From contig CP085827.1 of the NCBI GenBank assembly GCA_020809705.1, positions 4,650,001-4,714,000 of the forward strand: DNA of 64,000 nt, written 5' to 3'. The first letter of the stretch is position 1. Each line of letters starts with the position of its first letter. Under the pieces are notes generated by a model, which saw only the letters and a list, made by a program, of their open reading frames with translations, had not been told where the DNA came from and searched no databases. The position numbers and the translations under genes were made by a program. Shown one piece after another: positions 1 through 13,020 of the stretch. The stretch comes from Calonectria ilicicola. Lineage: Eukaryota > Ascomycota > Sordariomycetes > Hypocreales > Nectriaceae.

Positions 1-1645
1 GGACCTGATACCGCTAGAAATACCTCTTATCCAAGAATAGAATGGAATTTTGGCGGTGTTTTCCAAGTTGGTTCAGACAGTGTATTTAAGAGAACGGCGC
101 ACGCCGTGTGGAACCCCTCTTTCAGCTTCCGGGGTGGTCTGGCATTTACGTCACTTCTTCGTAAGCAATATTATTTCTTCCCTCCATGTCTCATATTAGC
201 TCATGCTCCCCCTTTCAGCCTTGCCCGCGTATTTACGCACTTCTTTTTACACCTGTCAATGATAGGTTTTTGAGCAATGAGGCTGAAATGTGGGAAGTAC
301 TAAGTGGGCACTGAAGTCTCGGTGGGTTCACTAGACCCAGTCTTGGTCCTTGGTGGAGACATGCACTAAAAACCAACAAGCGGTCTGGCTTTCTCGTGGT
401 GTTATGCTGGTGGCAGAGTGCAAGATTGAACGGCGTCTCTCTTCGGGCTGTTTCTCCATTTATGCTTAACGAGGAATTTTAATAAAAAGAGATGTTTCTA
501 GTGCTACAAGTATTACGAAATTATATCAAGGGTGCTTACGATCGGAATTATTGAAAGGAAAGCATGCACACAGATGACTTGCCATTTTAACTAGAAACAA
601 AGTACGCTTTCTACATTTTGATTGCTGACATGTTTTCTACATGATTGTCTTAAATATATATGTTAGAACTCGTGGAAAGAAAGCGGGTCTAAAATAAGTG
701 CAGCTTATCTGAGGCAAGCTATCGTCGTTGCATTAGATAGCGATAACCAATTAACCCGAATATTCTAAACATAGCTCACTCATGCATGTTTTGGGCTCTA
801 TTCTCGCTGCAAGGATATGAACTGTCATCCAAACATAGTTTCGCCGGACATGAATATATATAATTGTTCTCCTTCATATTGTATTCTTAAAGCTAATGAA
901 TCAATAGGGATGGGTTGGGAATTCATCTATCAATCTACTATGACAAGACTCTTTAGCACAATAAGTTAAGATGTAAGAGGTATATTGGAAAGGAAGGAAT
1001 CAGATGCTCATATTCTTGAATGCTAAGGGATCAAGTAGCGAATGAGGGAACGTATCATGACAGAAAGAGTGACATAATAATTTCTGAAATGTCTGCAATT
1101 ACCCTCGGCTAACTGAGGAGCAGTGGCTACTATGTGTTCGTGCTTTCCTCATCATTTATCGAGATGTGTGATGCTTTGGAAATCTTGTGGCTTGTTAAAA
1201 TTTTCTTGTCTAGTTCAGAAAAGATGTTAGATTCCTTGAACTCTCCCCAGCTTCCGATTACCAGCGTTGTTGTTTAAACCAAGGAATGCTCTGTCCTCAC
1301 ATCAAGAGTATGATAGGGCCGCGGCACATGGGAATCCGGGAACTCAGATTCAACTATGGGCACCGGTCAATCTCCATAGGAATCTTCATCCGAACAGATG
1401 TCAACTTGCCAGATGGATACCTAAGTCCGGTCTTAGCAAGTTGCGAAGCGAGGAGGATCCATCCCCCACCTCGCTAACGAGTTTGTGGAGCCGCCAACAC
1501 TCGCGACAAATTCACTCGTAACTTTTTCCTGAATGTACCGACCTTTCCCGGGGCAAAATTTTCTGTCGTGGTTTAATATCAGGCTGCACCGACACTTGCG
1601 CATCTTGGTCCCTCCCAATCACACAATCTATACTGTTCATAAACC
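1..1645. other. gene-free 5' flank of the SDR gene
   Basis: I see no convincing coding region here. Reading frames at about 1267-1618 overlap in both directions, lack family resemblance and end just before the SDR start, so they are taken as chance. The tract is moderately AT-rich but keeps normal CpA, so it is not RIP-mutated. The last few hundred bases presumably hold the SDR promoter and 5' UTR. Confidence 0.5.
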
Positions 1646-2661
1646 ATGCAGTCCCTACTTGAAGGCTCTGCCTTTATTTCTGGAGCAGCATCCGGTATGT
1701 CCGCTGCGGGCCCCATGCCCCGTGCCCCGCGCCTGCGTTTCCCTCCCCAAGAACTCTCTGTGCTTTACCCCGCCAGCCCATAAGCTAATTTCCCCCCGCC
1801 ATTAGGCCTCGGGCAATACACTGCCATTGCCTTTGCACAGCATGGCATCAAAAAGCTGGCCCTGGCCGACGTCAACTTGAAGGCCTTGGAAGAGTCAAAT
1901 GCCGCTCTCAAGCAACGCTTCCCCGATGTCCAGATCTTAAGCCTTCACATGGATGTTCGAGATGCGGTCCAAGTGCAAAAAAGTTTCGCTCAGGTGACTG
2001 CTGAGTTTGGGCGCCTCGACATTGCTGTCAACAATGCTGGAATTGGCGGGAGTGGTAAGAAGACGCATGAGATTGAGGACGATGAGTGGTTGAGAGTTCT
2101 CGATGTGAATCTCCAGGGTGTCTATCGGTGTCAGAAGGAACAACTCGGCATCATGGTTAATCAAGAGTATGATCATGTAAATGTGATGCTAAAACGCTTT
2201 GCACTAACTAATAAACAGAGACCTTGGTCCAAGGATAGGTAGAGGCAGGATTATTAACGTGGCAAGCATGTATGGCATCGTAGCGCCTGCCAATCGCATG
2301 TATCACACAGCATATGCAACTGCAAAGCATGGTAAGAATGAATCCACATGGGCATGTGGCAAGGACCTAATAGTATACCTTAGGTGTCGTTGGATTGACT
2401 AAAGGCGATGCCAACTCTTATGGCGATCTTGGCATTCGCATAAATGCAATCTGTCCTGGCTATATTTCAACACCCTTGCTTCTAGACTCAATGTCTCTAG
2501 GCACCGATTCTCCTCTCCAGGCAGATATTGCTCGCACCCCGTTAAAAAGACTAGCCGCTATGGATGAGATTGCCGATAGCATTGTTCTTATGGCCTCTCC
2601 TATGAGCAGCTTTATGCAGGGTGCGGCTATGGTCATTGATGGAGGTTACACCACTAACTAA
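1646..2661 (+). CDS. classical short-chain dehydrogenase/reductase (SDR), 4 exons
   Basis: NAD(P)-dependent oxidoreductase of the classical SDR family, likely a soluble enzyme interconverting a secondary alcohol and a ketone. Exons are 1646-1694, 1806-2166, 2219-2331 and 2384-2661, with GT...AG introns of 111, 52 and 52 bp; the spliced frame gives 266 aa. Visible motifs: the Rossmann glycine motif SGAASGLG at residues 12-19 (spanning intron 1), the structural NNAG motif followed by IGG, the catalytic serine in NVASMYG, the catalytic YATAK (YxxxK), and the ending VIDGGYTTN typical of the family. The start is the first ATG in frame with the glycine motif. It converges on the BVMO-1 gene, 440 bp away. 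Substrate cannot be told; a partner role with the neighbouring monooxygenases (making or using their ketone substrate) is inference. Confidence 0.9.
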
Positions 2662-3101
2662 TAACTCTGGCATGAATATATGATGGATCATATTGTATGA
2701 TTATTTGGTAGCTGAAATCATCATTGATTTATTTTCTGAAAAAGGTTCAACGTATTTGATGGTTTTTAAGAGATACATTCAATAGGAATGTGCTGGATTA
2801 TAAAATTATTGAGTTGCTAGAGGTTAAAATTGTAACATTGACGGACTGCTGTTATCGTTTTGAAAGATTTTATGGGTTGCCCACATGGAATAAATATATA
2901 TTTTTCATTGAGAGAGTATTTGTGAAATGAATTTGCCATTAAACTACGTTCAAATACCTTCTTTGTACATTACCCAGCCTAGGTAAATCCCAAAGGTCGC
3001 ATCAACATACAACATATGAGCTGGAGAAGGGAACCACAAGATTTTAACAAGATTGCGTACTTCTAAGTAAATATACATACATACATAACATTCTAAACAA
3101 G
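2662..3101. other. convergent intergenic region
   Basis: The 440 bp lie between the 3' ends of the SDR (+) and BVMO-1 (-) genes. The tract is AT-rich and contains AATAAA-like words (for example near 2890) that could serve polyadenylation. No gene is seen. Confidence 0.5.
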
Positions 3102-4936
3102 CTAAAGTCTATGTGCTGGTGCCTGCTGAGCCTCTCCGCTGCTTGACCATGACACCATTTCCCGTTGTCCAGTGATTGATCCGCTCTTGGTCAGGAGCTT
3201 TCTACGTCCACCAGTGGTCAAGGGCGGGTCATCATCATGATCCCGAATGTAGTACGCCAGGTCAGCTGTTGAATCAAGCTCTGTACGGGAATAGCCATTC
3301 CCTAGGAATGAAAATCGGTTCCCATTATACTTGATATCAAGATCATCGAAACGCACATCACGTAGACATTCTATGTAATGCAAAGTTGAACCAGGCCAAA
3401 GAGCCAGGATTGGTCCATCAGGTCGACCCTTGTACCACGATCGACAAGGGTCAGCCCAGACTGTCTGTGTCATAAACCAATCCTTGTACTGAATGAAGTC
3501 TTTAACTGCTTCTTGTTTTGGTGAGAATTGGGCGATGTTGGTTGTTTGGAAGCGGTCAATAACTTTGCACATCCAATCGGCTTGAGCTTCGATGGCCGAG
3601 AGAACAGGACCGTTGCCAATCGGACAATTGGGTCCAAGAAAAATCAGATAGTTGGGGAAGTTGGCAGCGCCGACACCAAAGTAAGATTCTGGCTCGACCG
3701 ACCACTTTGCCTGCAGATCTTCGCCTTCAGGATTGATGACAGGAAATCGAGGCTTGAATGTGGTATCGAAACCAGTTGCACAAATGAGAACATCAACAGG
3801 ATATTCCTTTCCGTTATCACAAAGGCAGCCCTTCTCGGTTACAGCATTGATCTCTCCATAAACCACCTCCACATTTGGTTTGGTCAAAGACTCAAGATAA
3901 TTCACGCCAGGCGTGAGTCTGCGGCATCCCACACTCCACTGCGGGACCAACTTTTCCTCGAGGTATGCATTACCAAGCTTTTCCTTCATCTGCTGTAGCA
4001 TGTATTGTTGAGTATTGATGTTGACTTGGTTGTTCTTGAGAAAAATTCCAAACTGCGCGTTCAGACCGGTCTCGATGCTCTTTCGGTATGCCGTAAGGGC
4101 ACCAGGCTTGTTAATGAATTCGGTCCGTTCTTCGTCACTAAACACATGTTGTTCAAGGCCTTGAACAGGAGAGACCCAGGTAGGTTCACGGATAAATGTT
4201 GTGACCTTGCTGCACTTTTCCCGGATAGCGGGGAGTACTTGGATACCCGATGATCTATTGAGACATTAGTATTTATGCTCATTACGATGTAGAATACATA
4301 CCCATTGCCGATGAGACCGACGTGCTTGCCCTCTAGGCTGACGGACTCATCCCAATTTGCTGTGTGGAGCAATGTTCCTTTGTAGCTCTCAAGGCCTGGA
4401 ATTGCAGGCCACCTCCAGTTGTTGAGAATTCCGCCAGCATTAACCAAAATGTCACAGTGGTCGCTGATGACGTTTCCGTTGAGAAGGTCCTTGATCTTGA
4501 CATCATAGCCCCCTTTAGAATGGTTCCAATAGGCACCAATGACCTGATGTTGAGTCTTGATGAACCGCTTAAGGTCATATTTGTTCGCAAAACTATCAAA
4601 GTACTCAAAGATCTCTTTTGCGGGCGGATATACTGCAGACCAATCTAACTTTGGCTCGAAGCTCCAGGTGTAGTTGTGAGATGGCACATCACAGGCACAG
4701 CCTGGATATCTATTCTCATACCACGTACCCGCCACCTCGGGATTCTTCTCGTAGATCTGCAAAGAGTACTTGGAGAAGTGCTTGTCGAGCTTGTATGCCA
4801 TCAATAAACCTGAGGCGCCTGCTCCGACACAAATAATGCGCACATGGCGCTCTTCGTGAATTGGGTTCACAAGCCGCCTGCTCGCGTCGAGCTCACCAGG
4901 GCTTGATGCACCGGCGAGGAAGGAGTTGTCTGTCAT
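3102..4936 (-). CDS. Baeyer-Villiger flavin monooxygenase (BVMO-1), 2 exons
   Basis: FAD- and NADPH-dependent monooxygenase that should insert one oxygen next to a carbonyl, turning a ketone into an ester or lactone. Exons are 4302-4936 and 3102-4254 with a 47-bp intron; the product is 595 aa, normal for the fungal cyclohexanone/steroid-monooxygenase-like group. Seen in order: FAD-binding GAGASG at residues 38-43; GTWYENRYPG and CDVPSH typical of the class; the BVMO fingerprint as YKGTLLHTANWD at 185-196 (Tyr in place of the usual first Phe); and the NADPH-binding GNGSSG at 210-215, formed across the intron junction. I chose the ATG at 4936; an upstream reading extension to 4975 would need a GTG start. 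The closest relative in the window is BVMO-2. The substrate is unknown. Confidence 0.9.
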
Positions 4937-6280
4937 TGCAGCAAAGCTCGGGAAAATGGAAAAGACAAAATACACAGTTGGTTTTTATGGGAGTAGCAGC
5001 CTGGCAATACGATTCGTTAAATTGTGACAAATGATACCAAACTTAAGCGAGAACGGGTTGGTTGGGACATATAAAATAGACAGTAGGCTTTCCACCTTAA
5101 TAAATGAAACCGTAGCATGTACAGCCGGGTATTCGATTTCCATCTTGAAAATGATACCCATTTCTCAACCCGATCAACCCACGGCTAACTGCCACATGCG
5201 TCCCAAAGATCCGGGGAACAGAGCAAGAGCGAGTCAGGGAAAGCCGGGGTCAAGGCCAACATGAGTCAAGATCGCATGACCAGAGTATGACATGGAACTA
5301 CTAGCCTGCTTTTGTACATTACATCCTCGCCACCAAGAGGTTGGAGTTGATCTAGGCCCTCCTGAGATGTCCCTGAGTGCGGAGTAGGTGGTGGGGCTGG
5401 ATGTTGATACCCGAGACTGGTCATCAAGACTAAGCGCCCGGTCAAGCCAAATGAGGGAGAATAAAATACGTATATATTCTCACCAAGCAGTCTAATTTAC
5501 TGTCAAAGTGTGCCTTGGTTGTTATAAACATGGCAAATCAGTACATTGCCAGAGTGTGATTGTGAGTGAGTGATGTGTGAGCAGCCTATCGCCATATAGC
5601 TTGATCCAGGGCAACTTCTTAGCTCAGGTACCAAATTCGAGATGAAAGCTACATAGATTCAAGATATGGTGAAATGAATGCTGGTACAGAAAGATCTAGG
5701 GAGGTAATAAGCGCGGTAAAAGGTCTTACCATGGGGAGTGGAGAAAGGATAACGTGAGTTCTACATGATGCATTCACAATTCCCATGCACCCCGTATTTC
5801 ATTCAATGCCGGTACATGGGCCCAGCTTATGCCAGAGCCGGGGCCACTTTCTGTGGGGTTGGGGTTGTTTGGTATTGCTGTCACCTCGACGTGGTCAAGC
5901 ATGTAGTCAGTAGCCTTGTGGCTGCAATGAACTGTCGGTATTGCTCTGATTGTTTTTGACTTGAAAAACTCACATCTGTTCATTATGCACAGGGCTAATT
6001 AGTCCCCAAAAATTCATATCCTAAATTTGGTCTGCCAATTAGCTACAGTATTATTAATTCGTCAGGCGTAAACCATATGCAATAAAATTAGAATGCTGTT
6101 TTTAAAATCACGACAAGAATACCCCAGGTGAGGTTTTTGGAAAGCGACTTTGTAATTAGAGCTATCTTTGGTACTTCTAGTTGCGAATAATTACAAGCCA
6201 TTGTCTGAAAGCATAACTATCTCGAAATTAACAATGGCAACGCTGCGTCTACAACAAATACACTTTATATCGTAAAGTCT
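4937..6280. other. intergenic region: BVMO-1 promoter side and regulator 3' flank
   Basis: No gene supported. Short frames at 5031-5264 and 5765-5983 have opposing overlaps and no family features. The part next to 4937 must hold the BVMO-1 promoter; the part next to 6280 lies downstream of the regulator gene and is AT-rich. Confidence 0.5.
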
Positions 6281-9200
6281 TCATGAAAAACTTAGAAAAT
6301 CCAGCGCGTGGTTTCTGAGTGCACCGCTTGCTCCATCATCGCCCTTCGATGCCTTACCTGGACTTTGCACTAAACCACTCAGACTCACAGGACTTATAGC
6401 TGCAATGTTGGCGTCTCCCTCAATCCAATCTACGCTATCACTCTGTTCTCCTCTAGCTGAATCCCCCGTGCTCTTTTTTTCTAGACCATTTTCGCCTCTT
6501 TTAGATGGTTTACCATCCGGCTTGCCATCATCCTTAGACATTCGATTGAAGCTGTGAGCATTTGACATGATGCCCGTTGAAATAGCAGCACTCTGGCCTA
6601 ATACTGAGCTTGCGCTTAGTCCTGCCGGGCCCGAGGTCCAGTCTCCCACAGGAGGATCAAAAGATCCCGGTGCTGTAACCGAGTTTTCATGCATGCTGTC
6701 CAGGCCCCAGGTCTCAGATGAGGGAATCACGAGATCCATATGATCTACTCTCCCTATCCCACTCTCGTGGTTATCCTCTGATTGATCCATATCAATCGCG
6801 GTGCCGCCCAAAAAGTCCATACTGAGCTGATTAGAGGCATCTCCAACACCCATTGAGAACAGAATTGAATCAAGGTGAGACTGGCTTTGCCCATTGTGAT
6901 TGCTCCCAATCTGATTTTGTGATTTTCCAGAGCTTGGTGGTGTATGTTGAGCATGTGCTGCAAAAAAAGGCGGTCTTGGGCGGGTAAATTCAGACGCTCT
7001 TCTACTAGAGGCTGGGCGTCTCTTTTTAAACGGCTGTGTATAGTCTATATCTGCAGCCTCACGTCTCAAGGGGATCATTGAGGCAGAGACATCACTGTTA
7101 AGGGAGGCCGCGCTTCGTCCACTCCCACTAAATGGCACACCATGATAGCTGATGCTGCCGCTCCGAGGCCTGGACGGGTCTCCCATACTATTCCGCACCT
7201 GATCTAGAACCGCTTTAAGCAGTTCGTCCATTCTGCTGGCTGGCTGATAGGTTTGACTCATGTCACTGATAGCGTCGGAGAGGATTTCCAGGTATCCAAC
7301 GTATGTGCGCCGGTCTGTTTCGTTTCGCTGGTAAGCAAGAGCAGCAATCAATGCTATCCCCGCAGTGCCAGCATGCTGAATACCAGTGACGAATATCTTT
7401 CGCCCATCGTATCTTTGCCGGTGCTGCCAGAAGATGCGGGCGACTCGAATAGCTTGCTGGGTGCAGATACTTCGGGATAAAGATGTTCTACTGTCATGGA
7501 CAATGGTGTGCGGGTCCCCCATTCCTAAAGAATGCCCACCAGATGCCATCATCGGTTGGGGGGTTACTACTTCCGAAGCCATAACCATACGGTCGCTCTC
7601 TGGACTTGCGTGTGATCCAGGGCTCGAACCATCGCCAGTGATAGAGCCATACTTAGCCCAAGGTCGATGCAACAGAATCATTGTTACATGATACTGTTGG
7701 TGCAGGAGAAAGAAGCTGTAGGGGGCAACTTTGATGTTGCTAGGTTTCCATGCAAGATATTCAGGTAGCCTTCGATACCAGTTTTGAAGCTGCCTGTCCA
7801 GATTGATGACGTGAAGGTAGGCATTGTCTTCAGCTTCTCCAGCAGCAAAGAGATTGTATTGCTCGGAAACACTATTCGAGACACCATTATCTCTTGTCTC
7901 CACGATCCTACCGGCTAGCTCCATTAATTCGATGAGCTGCTCATAAATTTCTGTCGTCAAGTCGCGTTTGTTGGGGTCATAGCCGACTGAATTGAGTTGT
8001 GAGAAGCGATTTGACAAAAGATCAACATCCTGGCTCTTGATGGCCAAAGGGCGACCTAAAAAGAGGCCCCAGTACCTGTCATAAATAACACAGGCTCTCA
8101 TAACCATATTTCGAATTCGGATTTCCTGTTCCGGTATATCATTGGTTCTACAGTCAAGATGAAGCCCAATATCGAAAGCGAGGCGGTTTGCCATACCTAT
8201 TCATTGCATTTGATCAGCACTCATATACTCTTTTTTTATTCTTGCTTCACTTTGCTCAAATTACTCACCGGAATACATCCAGCCGGTATTATCTCGACCA
8301 ACCCCACACTCCAAATCGCCCAGAAGAAGCAAAGCCTGTACACTAGGGATGCCACCAGGCCGCTCAAGTTCGATATCAAGCATGTACTTGGCTTCTCGAT
8401 GCAATGTGCTCTCCCTGGGGGCCAAGGTTATTTTGCGAATATCATCCCGGTCCATGTCAGCCACACGATAACCCATGGCTAGAATCGTGATATGAAGGAA
8501 TGAGGAGTAAAACTTTGGTGAGGTGCCCTGGGATTCTCGGTCGGCTTCAAAGGCATTGCGGTCAATAACCTGCAACACGGAATTGTAAAAAGTGAAAAAT
8601 TGGTTCATTAAATAATCATGCGTTTCGACGCTAAAGGATCGAATAATTCTCTCAGCGCGGCGAACTTGTTCAGGTGGCTCTCGGCAGTCGAATTGATCAG
8701 GGTAATCTGCATGAACGTGGCTATTGGCAGTTGGCCCAAAGAATCTGAGCCTACCGCTAAGAAAAGAAAAGTTTCCCTTTGTAGATAGAAGACGATGTAT
8801 TATGTCTTCCTGCTTCGGGTCTAACATTCGGAAGGGGGAGTCTTCCTTGGCGAGAGGTTGAAGGTTCTGACTACCAGACATCGCATCGCCATGCTCGCTC
8901 CCAGGCACTGCAATGTCATCATGGCGGGAATCAGGCGGTGACGGGACATCGAAAGTGGGTGAAATTCTATCTGAGTGTGCCTTTTGCTTGGATAGGCTTG
9001 AAACCGATTCTCCATCTTCTTGCAGCTTGGACGGGAGTTCATGTCGGGTCTTGGGCGGGTGAGCAGCTGGGGGAGGCACTACACCTTTTTCCAGCAGCAA
9101 GCCTTCAAGTAGTGAAATTCTATCCGATAGTGAAGACATGTATGCCTTGGAGATTGGCCTACGGGTATTTATTGTCAGCGAACTGCGCTCAGAGTTTGGC

Positions 9201-9478
9201 GAATGGGATCCTGGCCCATACCTCCTACGTTCATCATCATTTTTTATGATGCATTCTGCACCTGAACGTTGACAAGCGGTGCAGGATGTCTGGTTTTTAG
9301 GAACAACACATCGGATTCTTCGATCTCGACATGAGGCGCAAGCAACAGAGGCCCTGTGGCGGACTTGCTGTTTGTTGGATTGGCGGCCGTTCTGTCCCCT
9401 GGGAGATACATTCTCCTGGGTACTGATGTCGGCTATTTCTGAGCTTGGGGCTTCCTTGGAGTCGGCTGATGACACCAT
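6281..9478 (-). CDS. Zn2Cys6 fungal-specific transcription factor with fungal_trans domain
   Basis: Nuclear DNA-binding regulator, probably of the neighbouring genes. Exons are 9222-9478, 8269-9158 and 6281-8196, removing introns of 63 bp (9159-9221) and 72 bp (8197-8268); the frame closes at 1020 aa. The zinc cluster has six cysteines at residues 47, 50, 57, 66, 69 and 76 (C-x2-C-x6-C-x8-C-x2-C-x6-C) with a basic stretch RDRRIR. It is followed by a linker and a likely coiled coil (SSLSDRISLLEGLL). The middle homology region spans the second intron, with the typical DIGLHLDCR and YDRYWGLFLGRP segments. The last ~350 residues are low-complexity, rich in Ser/Gly/Asn/Gln, as in activation regions. 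The 63-bp intron is a multiple of three, so retention would add 21 residues; its removal gives the usual RRRPISKAY joint. Target genes are inferred from position only. Confidence 0.9.
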
Positions 9479-12400
9479 GATGATGCTGGTTCAATGACAC
9501 AAAGCCAAAGGCCCAAGTCGCAGAGAGGTATCAGGATTGGTGTTTTACTTAATTCAGCGAGCTTGGCAGCGCAGGGCAGAACAAAACAACATCACTCACT
9601 ACAGTAGATGGAGACAAATCTAGGTTCGAGAGGGTCGAGCGGAGAAGCAGGCTGGGGGACTTGGGGCTTCCCCACGGGGAGCCAAACTCGTGCGTCTCGA
9701 CCGGGGAAACCCCCAGAAGACCGGTAACAAACGGGCCTATGGAGGCATGCAATAAGACTCCATTTTTACTCCACCCCCAGACTCCGAGGCTAGGACCTTG
9801 GAGTCAGGGATGCGTGGCGGAACGGGGCTCATCTAGTTAGGTCCGAGGACAGTTATCAACTGACAGCCGGGCCTGCTTTGCCTATCTCGTCACAAGCATG
9901 AGCCACGGCGTTGAGCTGGCGACACAGTTGTTGAGTGGGTGCCAGGGCGTCCATCAAGACAAGGGGGGCTGCCTCGTCGTCCGTGCTTGGCTAGCAGCCG
10001 GCCGACATGTAGCTAGCAATCATCCCAAGGCTCAGAATCCCAACGATGCGACCATATCCGACAATTGCCCCGGTAATAGGGTGCGGGGACAACGCAACCC
10101 CGCATTCGATGTGTCCCCAGTGTCGTGCAGCACTCCGACGCGTCTGTAGCCATACCCATCCCATAGGAGCGATACCGGATGGATCGGACCTGTCAGACAG
10201 CTTGAGACAAGAGCTGAGTTGTATGCAGAGAAAGCCGATCCAAAGATGTATCCGACTACGATTGGCAACCTTGCTGGTACATGTCATGCCCGGCTAAATG
10301 GCTGGCCGAGATGATCTGCACGGAAGTGAGCATTAGCTACGACTAGTATTTCACCGCGAAGTTTTCATAATTATATGCATGACTGAGGCTGATTGTAATT
10401 AATATTAATGGCTGAGTCTTTCATCGACACATATGCGCCGATGTACAGCATCCAGTTCGTTTGCAACACCACTACCCACCTTTAAGGAGAAAGCGGGCCC
10501 TGGGCATGGTACCGACAATTTGCCGCTCTGATCGAGGTGCATGCATCGACTCCCTTTGTTCCATTCAATAACTCCCAAACCACTTTTGCCGCATCGGTCA
10601 TCGGCAACAAAATGAGATGTCTATATGCCGATCAGATTCCCGCATTAGTAGTCATTGGTCAAAGATAGGTCACGAAGCTCCCTTTCACCCTTTGGCTCAG
10701 CACTTATTGGTTCCTAGTATCATGACCTTGTGATATAGTCATACTATAGACGCCGCCTGAGAGTCGCTGGTGGGCGCGCAGCAAGACTACCCATCGGTGG
10801 GCATCGCCTCCATTGCCGACTCGGACTAGTTGCAGCCGAACAATGGGGAAAGACCCACACGCACGGCGCAGAGGTCACGCCAAACTCATATTACAGGATT
10901 TTGGATAATTGATCGCAGCGCTTCCGATTGGGAAATGAACGGCGCCATGCATGCGAGCGAGTGTATGTGATGTATCCCCTCTGTATGTGTTGGTCACTTG
11001 GTCAGGTGCACGTGGCGGCACCGCAAAAAGTTGCCAAATGCGGCGGGGATCCCTCATTTTCGCTGACCTGGGAAGGGGTTTGAAGCATGAATTGCTAGAA
11101 AATGACCCAAGGGCTTCTTACCAGTGCAGCTTCATTAAGAATATTATTGCTGGCCACCTAGGCAGCAATCAAGGGTCAAGCCAACATCATCAGATGTAGG
11201 AGATGTAACAAATGAAGGGCGCATTATCAAGGCGCCCCGCCCGCCCGTCCTGAATCAAGTGTCTTGGACTCCCTGACTTATGTGCTGGCCAAGATTGCGA
11301 GCCTTCTCCGCGCTCCAAGGGCGTTCCCAGCACTCCCCACATTCAATACCTCCTAGCTCCAACTAGCCGAACGCCATCTCCTTGGCCCGCCTCCGAGATA
11401 GATCTACCATTGGCTCGTTGAGCCACGCGCCAGTGCCTTGGATGGACAGCCCAAAATGTTGACGACTACCTCCGTCGCAAACAAGGAAAGCCCCCCACCA
11501 GATGCGCCATGATCCTACACAGAAAAAACCCCGCCCGTCGGCATTCTTCGCCGGCAACTCCGCCTGCAGGGTAAGATGCCATCGTGCTTTCGGGTTGGAG
11601 TAGTGTTCCGGGAATATGCATCGCTTGTTATCCCCACTGCTGGTCTGGAAATTCCGCTGTCGGCCTTGGTTGATTGTGTTTGATCAAATGAGGCCCCAGG
11701 TGGGAACAAGACGCATTTTTGGCAAGCATGGCCTTCATCGAAAGTCACAGCCACCTAGCCATAATTCATAATTATATTAATTAAACCCAATTAATCATTC
11801 CGCATTTGATAGCGACTTGATCGCTCGCCCCTCTTCTCCTCCAATCTTCGGTGGTAGCGCAGGTTACATGCTATTTCGTAGGCAGTGTAGCATCAGTCCC
11901 TACTTCCCGTTCCTCGGGCCGTCGGTTCGGGGAATAGCGGCAAGCTTTACTTCAAGCGCATGATAGCTTCACTAACTTATCTATTATTGACTATCACATG
12001 CCTATCCCAAGTGCCAAACTTTAGCAGTTGGTGTCGTATTCGGGATATTATGTGTTCTTGGTGATTTCTTCACATCACACTTTGTTCCCTCTATTGAACA
12101 TACGAGATCTAAATCTCTCTACCTTACCAGCTTAAGTGCATCTACTACCAATCATGCATATCACAATCGAGCAGAACGATATGCACGTACCCATCAGTGA
12201 CCACATTTCCAGACAAGGTCAGAACCTCCACCTGAGTCTATCGGAGCTCTACAAGCTTGACAGTTATAGATCTACTGTTTATTAAATTAATCAGCAGCAT
12301 CAAAAATAATTTTGGCTCCAAAATAGACTGATTAGCGATCCATTTCGGACCCGACACATAGGATAAGCTCTTTGTTACCTCAATGTATAATATATATATA

Positions 12401-13020
12401 AGGTATTACACTAAATCGAGGACGGTGTTTACGATGCTCCAAGTTTCATTTAGCCTTTCCATCAAATGTATTCTCATCCACGAGCTATGAATGCGGGGTT
12501 CTGTAATCCCCGCATCATTCTGCCGGGGCAATTGTCGGAATGTGTGCCATTGAAAGGAACCCTGGCCCCGAAGGATGACTGACAATCTGATCTCCAAGAG
12601 AGAACGCTAAGTCCTAAATAAGCTTGAGTATGGAGTAATGTCATGGGCTAGCAACAAATTTACAATAACCGGGTACCTGGCATGCGGAACCCTGCAGAAC
12701 AATAGGAAGGCTGACTATGGTATTTAAATGACCAATAATGCATGACCAACCAACCAATTGACCAAACAGATCCCCTAATTACACTCCTGACGGCCGATCT
12801 CCGCTTCCCTCACAGTAAAATCTAATAGCATCCTAGCTCTCGCCAGATCTCAATACAGTACTATAGGATATTGTCTTCGCAATTATCCTTCATAAATACA
12901 ACAGGTGAGAAAAGTTCAAGAACAGCACGAGTGCGAAGGAGATTGTTCAAATCACATTAACTAAAACAAACAGTGCTACTACAGATTCTATTCCTAAAAC
13001 CCCTTGCCAAGCACAAATTT
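9479..13020. other. 3.5-kb gene-free stretch upstream of the regulator
   Basis: I find no supportable gene. Frames at 9549-9752, 9898-10297, 10875-11199, 11363-11754 and 12406-12597 overlap each other on both strands, lack introns that would extend them, and show no family signature. The base composition is normal and not RIP-like. The segment next to 9478 should contain the regulator's promoter and 5' UTR. The large size is notable beside the compact spacing elsewhere. Confidence 0.5.

Noticed and set aside
3528..3998. 156-codon ORF antisense to BVMO-1, and similar antisense frames over BVMO-2
   Set aside because: These are shadows of the conserved BVMO coding strand.
9549..12597. Several 60-100 codon ORFs between the regulator and BVMO-2
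   Set aside because: They overlap on opposite strands, have no recognisable domain and no splice extension; treated as non-coding.
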